Shown here in pieces: positions 6,059-8,547 of a stretch of DNA of 8,547 nucleotides (positions within the stretch are counted from its first letter, which is position 1; the number at the start of each line of letters is the position of its first letter). Source of the DNA: Planctomycetota bacterium. Lineage in GTDB: Bacteria > Planctomycetota > Phycisphaerae > UBA1845. The notes below the pieces were generated by a model. That model saw only the letters and a program-made list of their open reading frames with translations, ran no database searches and was not told the DNA's origin. A program made the translations under genes and the position numbers. The stretch spans positions 1-8,547 of the forward strand of contig JADFOB010000037.1 of assembly GCA_022563055.1 (NCBI GenBank). The letters are read 5' to 3'.

Positions 6059-6404
6059 ACGTCTTGATCTTCACAAACACACCGGCGGGCACCTGAATGC
6101 GGTTGATCGCCTCGACCGTGCGAGCCGTCGGCTCGCTGATGTCGATGATCCGCTTGTGCGTCCGAATCTCGAACTGCTCACGCGACTTCTTGTCGATGTG
6201 AGGACCTCGAAGCACCGTATACCGCTCGATCCGCGTCGGCAGAGGAATCGGACCGTGCACCTTGGCGCTGGTACGCTTTGCCTGCTCCACAATCTCGCGA
6301 GCCGACGCATCCAACGCCTGGGAATCGTAGGCTTCCATCCGAATCCGGATTCTTGTCTTGGAACTCTTTGGACTCTTGGAACTCTTTGAACTCAAGGCCG
6401 TCAC
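6057..6404 (-). CDS. rpsJ: 30S ribosomal protein S10 (NusE) with repetitive N-terminus
   Basis: S10 is a 30S head protein. As NusE it also pairs with NusB in transcription antitermination. The 115 residues include [29 protein letters not shown] (17-45), [21 protein letters not shown] (49-69), [16 protein letters not shown] and [18 protein letters not shown], all canonical. Residues 5-16 are an extra low-complexity stretch, four triplets of S-S/P-K, ahead of the normal start of the fold. The first possible start is GTG (6404-6402). GGGGAG (6406-6411) is only one base before it but ten bases before an in-frame TTG (6395-6393), so the true start may be that TTG (112 residues). No in-frame ATG gives a complete S10. 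Confidence 0.95.
   Translation of the reverse strand: MTALSSKSSKSPKSSKTRIRIRMEAYDSQALDASAREIVEQAKRTSAKVHGPIPLPTRIERYTVLRGPHIDKKSREQFEIRTHKRIIDISEPTARTVEAINRIQVPAGVFVKIKT
6357..6392 (-). repeat. Four 9-base tandem repeats in the 5' end of rpsJ
   Basis: Read on the coding strand the units are AGTTCAAAG, AGTTCCAAG, AGTCCAAAG and AGTTCCAAG, encoding SSK, SSK, SPK and SSK. The units differ by one or two bases. The array is in frame, so gain or loss of a unit would change the tail by three residues without breaking the gene. Confidence 0.85.
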
Positions 6405-6462
6405 ACTCCCCGCTACCGGATTCCGTCCGGGAACCTACAAACCGGAAAACTCGAGACCAGTA

Positions 6463-6490
6463 AGAATAAGCCCTTCTGCAACCCTGTCAA
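6463..6490 (-). promoter_or_regulatory. Sigma-70-type promoter ahead of rpsJ
   Basis: A perfect -35 TTGACA (6490-6485) is followed after 16 bases by TATTCT (6468-6463), four of six to the -10 consensus. Transcription would start near 6456, giving a leader of about 50 bases to the rpsJ start. That leader can form a small hairpin GGTTCC/GGAATCC with one bulged T (around 6418-6435) just before the ribosome binding site. The promoter would let the S10 operon be transcribed independently of fusA. Confidence 0.55.
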
Positions 6491-6567
6491 CCGCAATTAT
6501 GGAGATTCTTACCGGAGTCTTCGCCTCGCACTGGTCCACCATCACAGCACAATCGCAAGGTTACGGT

Positions 6568-6724
6568 TGCCCCCACTGCTCAGACCGGACGTGCGGGGCA
6601 GAGCCCACCGCGCTAGCGGTGGGACGGGTCCGCGGACTGGCGTCCGGTACGTGTTTAGCGGTTTTTCCGCAGAAGGACTGGGTTCGCACTGTAGCGCCCG
6701 CGGCTCTGATGCCGTAACGAACCC
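6568..6724 (-). ncRNA. Candidate structured leader RNA between fusA and rpsJ
   Basis: In transcription order four stem groups can be drawn by eye. (A) GGGTTCG/CGAACCC (6724-6718 with 6686-6680) encloses CGGC/GCCG (6714-6711 with 6704-6701). (B) GCGG-AAAAA-CCGC (6670-6658). (C) A perfect eight-pair hairpin CCCACCGC-TAGC-GCGGTGGG (6623-6604). (D) A nine-pair stem with one bulge (6600-6591 with 6576-6568). ACCGGAC (6648-6642) can pair with GTCCGGT (6590-6584) in the loop of D, giving a pseudoknot around C. No open frame here looks coding and no T-run follows the stems. I do not recognise a known RNA family. Part of a cis-acting ribosomal-protein leader is the likeliest reading. Confidence 0.45.
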
Positions 6725-6747
6725 GTAAGTATAGGTGTGACAAAGCA

Positions 6748-8547
6748 CTAGCCGACCAACGCTTTCATGGTGCTCTCAGGGACGCGGGCGTAGCGGGAGG
6801 GCTCCATGGTGGCGGTCGCCCGCCCCTGAGACAGGCTTCGAAGGCGGGTCACGTATCCGAACATCTGCGCCAGCGAGACTTCGGCGTGGATGACACGGTT
6901 CGCGCCGCGCAGCACAGCCTGGCGGACCGTCGCTTTTCGCGCGTTGAGGTCGGCGATGATCTTCCCGAGGTACTCGTCCGCCGTCACCACCTCAACGTCC
7001 ATGATGGGCTCGAGCAGGATCGGTCCTGCTGCCCCCATCGCCTCGAAGAAAGCGATCCGACCGGCGGTCTCGAAGGCCAGCTCGGAACTGTGCTGGTCAT
7101 GCTGTTGCCCGTCGAGGATCGTGGCTGTCCAGTCAATCACCGGGTAGCCGCCCAGAATCCCGCTCTGGGCGCCCTCGGTGATTCCCCCCTCGATCGCACG
7201 CACATAATCCGGTAAGAGCGTACCCGGCTCCACCGCGCAGACAATCTCGAAATGGGGACCGTCAGCGGCGTGCGGGCGTGGCTCGAGCCGCAGTTTCACG
7301 CCTGCGAAGTGCTCCCGACCACCAATCTGACGTTGGAACCGCGCCTCGCCTTCGCCGGCCATCGAGACGCTTTCACGGTAGGAGACGCGTGGTTTTCCCA
7401 CAGCTACGTCCACCTTCATCTCATCACGAAGGCGTTGCACCACAATCTGCAAGTGCAGCTCGCCCATACCCGAAATCAGCGTCTGCCCGGTCTCCTCGTT
7501 GATGACCACGGACACCGTCGGATCCTGGCGCTCCAGAGCCGCCAGCGCCGCTAGCAACCGGTCGCGATCCTTGGACGATTTGGGCTCCACCGAGACACTA
7601 ATCACTGTCTCGGGGAACGTAATCGACTCGAGCAGGACCGCCGCCCTGGGATCACACAGCGTGTGCCCCGTGAGCGCCCGCTTAGGCCCGATCAGCGCTA
7701 CGATATCCCCCGCGGGAGCTTCGTCCAACTGGTCCCGGCGTTTGGCAAACATCCGGTAGATCCGCGCCACATTCTCCTTCTCCCCCGTGTTGGCGTTGAG
7801 CAGTCTGGTGGCAGGCCTGAGCGTGCCCGAATAGACACGCACGTAGAAGAGATCCACCGGCTTTTCCGCGACGGTCTTAAACACAAGCGCCACCACCGGA
7901 CCGTTCGGATCGCAGGGAAGCTCGTGGACTTTGTCCGCATGTTTGACATCGATCGCCTTGACCGGCGGCATATCACGCGGGCTCGGCAGGTAATCGCACA
8001 CGGCATCCAGCATCGGCTGAACGCCTATATAGCGAAGTGAACTACCGCACAGGATGGGTGTCAGCTTCCGAGCGATCGTGGCGGCGCGAAGGGCGCTGCG
8101 GATTTCCTGTGCCCCCAGCGCGTCACCCTGAAGGTATCTCTCGATGAGGCTCTCCGACGTTTCCGCCACGCGCTCCAGAAGACGCTCACGCCAGCATTGG
8201 GCAGACTTAACCATCTCAACCGGGATGTCCGTCACGGTGAACGACGCGCCCAGCTCCTCGCCCCGGTAGTGGATCGCCTTCATCTCGATCAGGTCGACCA
8301 CGCCGACGAAGTCGCCGGCTGCCCCGATCGGAATCTGGACAACGGCGGGATTGGCGTGGAGCCGTTCTTGAATCGACTCGACGCTCCGCTCGAAATCCGC
8401 CCCAATCCGGTCCATTTTGTTGATGAAGCAGATCCGGGGGACATGGTACTTGTCCGCCTGGCGCCAAACCGTCTCCGACTGCGCCTCGACTCCCTCCTTG
8501 GCGTCAAAAACCGCCACCATGCCATCCAGGACGCGCAGGGAGCGCTC
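6748..8547 (-). CDS. fusA: Translation elongation factor G, 5' end missing
   Basis: EF-G is the GTPase that drives translocation and, with RRF, ribosome recycling. The visible 599 residues begin ERSLRVLDG, just after the switch II DTPG region, so about 100 residues (P-loop, switch I, DTPGH) lie beyond base 8547. Visible parts are the GTPase motif NKMD (43-46), the G5-like CGSSL, domain II (about 210-300) ending TGHTLCDP, domain III with [12 protein letters not shown] and [18 protein letters not shown], domain IV, and domain V with [10 protein letters not shown] and [24 protein letters not shown]. The normal loop GGRGQYG at the start of domain IV is GGREHFA, and the tip GSYHDVDSS is GQQHDQHSS with the key His kept. 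The stop is TAG. Position before rpsJ fits the str operon. Confidence 0.97.
   Translation of the reverse strand, partial: ERSLRVLDGMVAVFDAKEGVEAQSETVWRQADKYHVPRICFINKMDRIGADFERSVESIQERLHANPAVVQIPIGAAGDFVGVVDLIEMKAIHYRGEELGASFTVTDIPVEMVKSAQCWRERLLERVAETSESLIERYLQGDALGAQEIRSALRAATIARKLTPILCGSSLRYIGVQPMLDAVCDYLPSPRDMPPVKAIDVKHADKVHELPCDPNGPVVALVFKTVAEKPVDLFYVRVYSGTLRPATRLLNANTGEKENVARIYRMFAKRRDQLDEAPAGDIVALIGPKRALTGHTLCDPRAAVLLESITFPETVISVSVEPKSSKDRDRLLAALAALERQDPTVSVVINEETGQTLISGMGELHLQIVVQRLRDEMKVDVAVGKPRVSYRESVSMAGEGEARFQRQIGGREHFAGVKLRLEPRPHAADGPHFEIVCAVEPGTLLPDYVRAIEGGITEGAQSGILGGYPVIDWTATILDGQQHDQHSSELAFETAGRIAFFEAMGAAGPILLEPIMDVEVVTADEYLGKIIADLNARKATVRQAVLRGANRVIHAEVSLAQMFGYVTRLRSLSQGRATATMEPSRYARVPESTMKALVG

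Larger units (their letters stand above)
6405..6747 (-). other. fusA-rpsJ intergenic region, no gene seen
   Basis: This 343-base gap is where many bacteria carry tuf, but no EF-Tu sequence or remnant is visible. In transcription order it contains a boxA-like stretch directly after the fusA stop, the structured segment, the promoter and the rpsJ ribosome binding site. I found no tRNA with a recognisable T-arm. Confidence 0.7.

Noticed and set aside
6628..6637. Ten-base palindrome GTCCGCGGAC as an operator
   Set aside because: It is a single copy with no loop and no regulator gene nearby, and it lies within a region already rich in self-complementary GC stretches.
6728..6733. TATACT as a -10 box just after fusA
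   Set aside because: It is a good hexamer, but no acceptable -35 lies 16-18 bases upstream and there is no extended -10 TG. The nearest TTGGTC would need a 20-base spacer.
6405..6747. Degenerate tuf gene between fusA and rpsJ
   Set aside because: No EF-Tu motif is visible in any frame and the gap is far too short. The simplest reading is that tuf is located elsewhere.

Overview
The window is one strand-consistent stretch of the core ribosomal-protein locus, read entirely on the minus strand. In transcription order (high to low coordinates) it holds fusA (EF-G, 5' end cut off by the window edge), rpsJ, rplC, rplD, rplW, rplB, rpsS, rplV, rpsC, rplP, rpmC, rpsQ, rplN and the first 20 codons of rplX. 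This is the classical str-S10-spc order, except that no tuf gene lies between fusA and rpsJ.

The DNA is GC-rich. The proteins look like Planctomycetota or a close relative. The signs are the L2 motif NPVAHPLGGGEGR followed by GGGRHPCSPTG, L23 with VTEKGTHQ, S17 with [12 protein letters not shown], and an EF-G whose domain III reads LERQDPT and [18 protein letters not shown]. The assignment rests on remembered family patterns, not on a search. Nothing in the coding part suggests a plasmid, phage or mobile element.

Layout: 6748-8547 is fusA. 6405-6747 is a 343-base non-coding leader with a candidate structured, possibly pseudoknotted RNA (6568-6724) and a good sigma-70-type promoter (6463-6490) just ahead of rpsJ. 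rpsJ carries an unusual low-complexity N-terminus built from four 9-base repeats, and its stop codon lies inside a small hairpin followed by six T (6041-6058), which looks like an intrinsic terminator or attenuator. A 154-base spacer with a weak promoter and a boxA-like motif precedes rplC. rplC, rplD and rplW are tightly packed. From rplB to rplX the genes are separated by 55-156 bases, looser than is usual for this operon, and several spacers hold perfect small hairpins.

The encoded proteins build the 50S exit tunnel, the peptidyl-transferase surroundings and the 30S head. EF-G drives translocation. S10 doubles as the antitermination factor NusE, so the regulatory signals around rpsJ deserve the most attention. 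No new enzymatic or defence system is visible. The items of interest are the leader RNA, the rpsJ attenuator and repeat, and insertions in L14, L23 and the EF-G domain IV loops.
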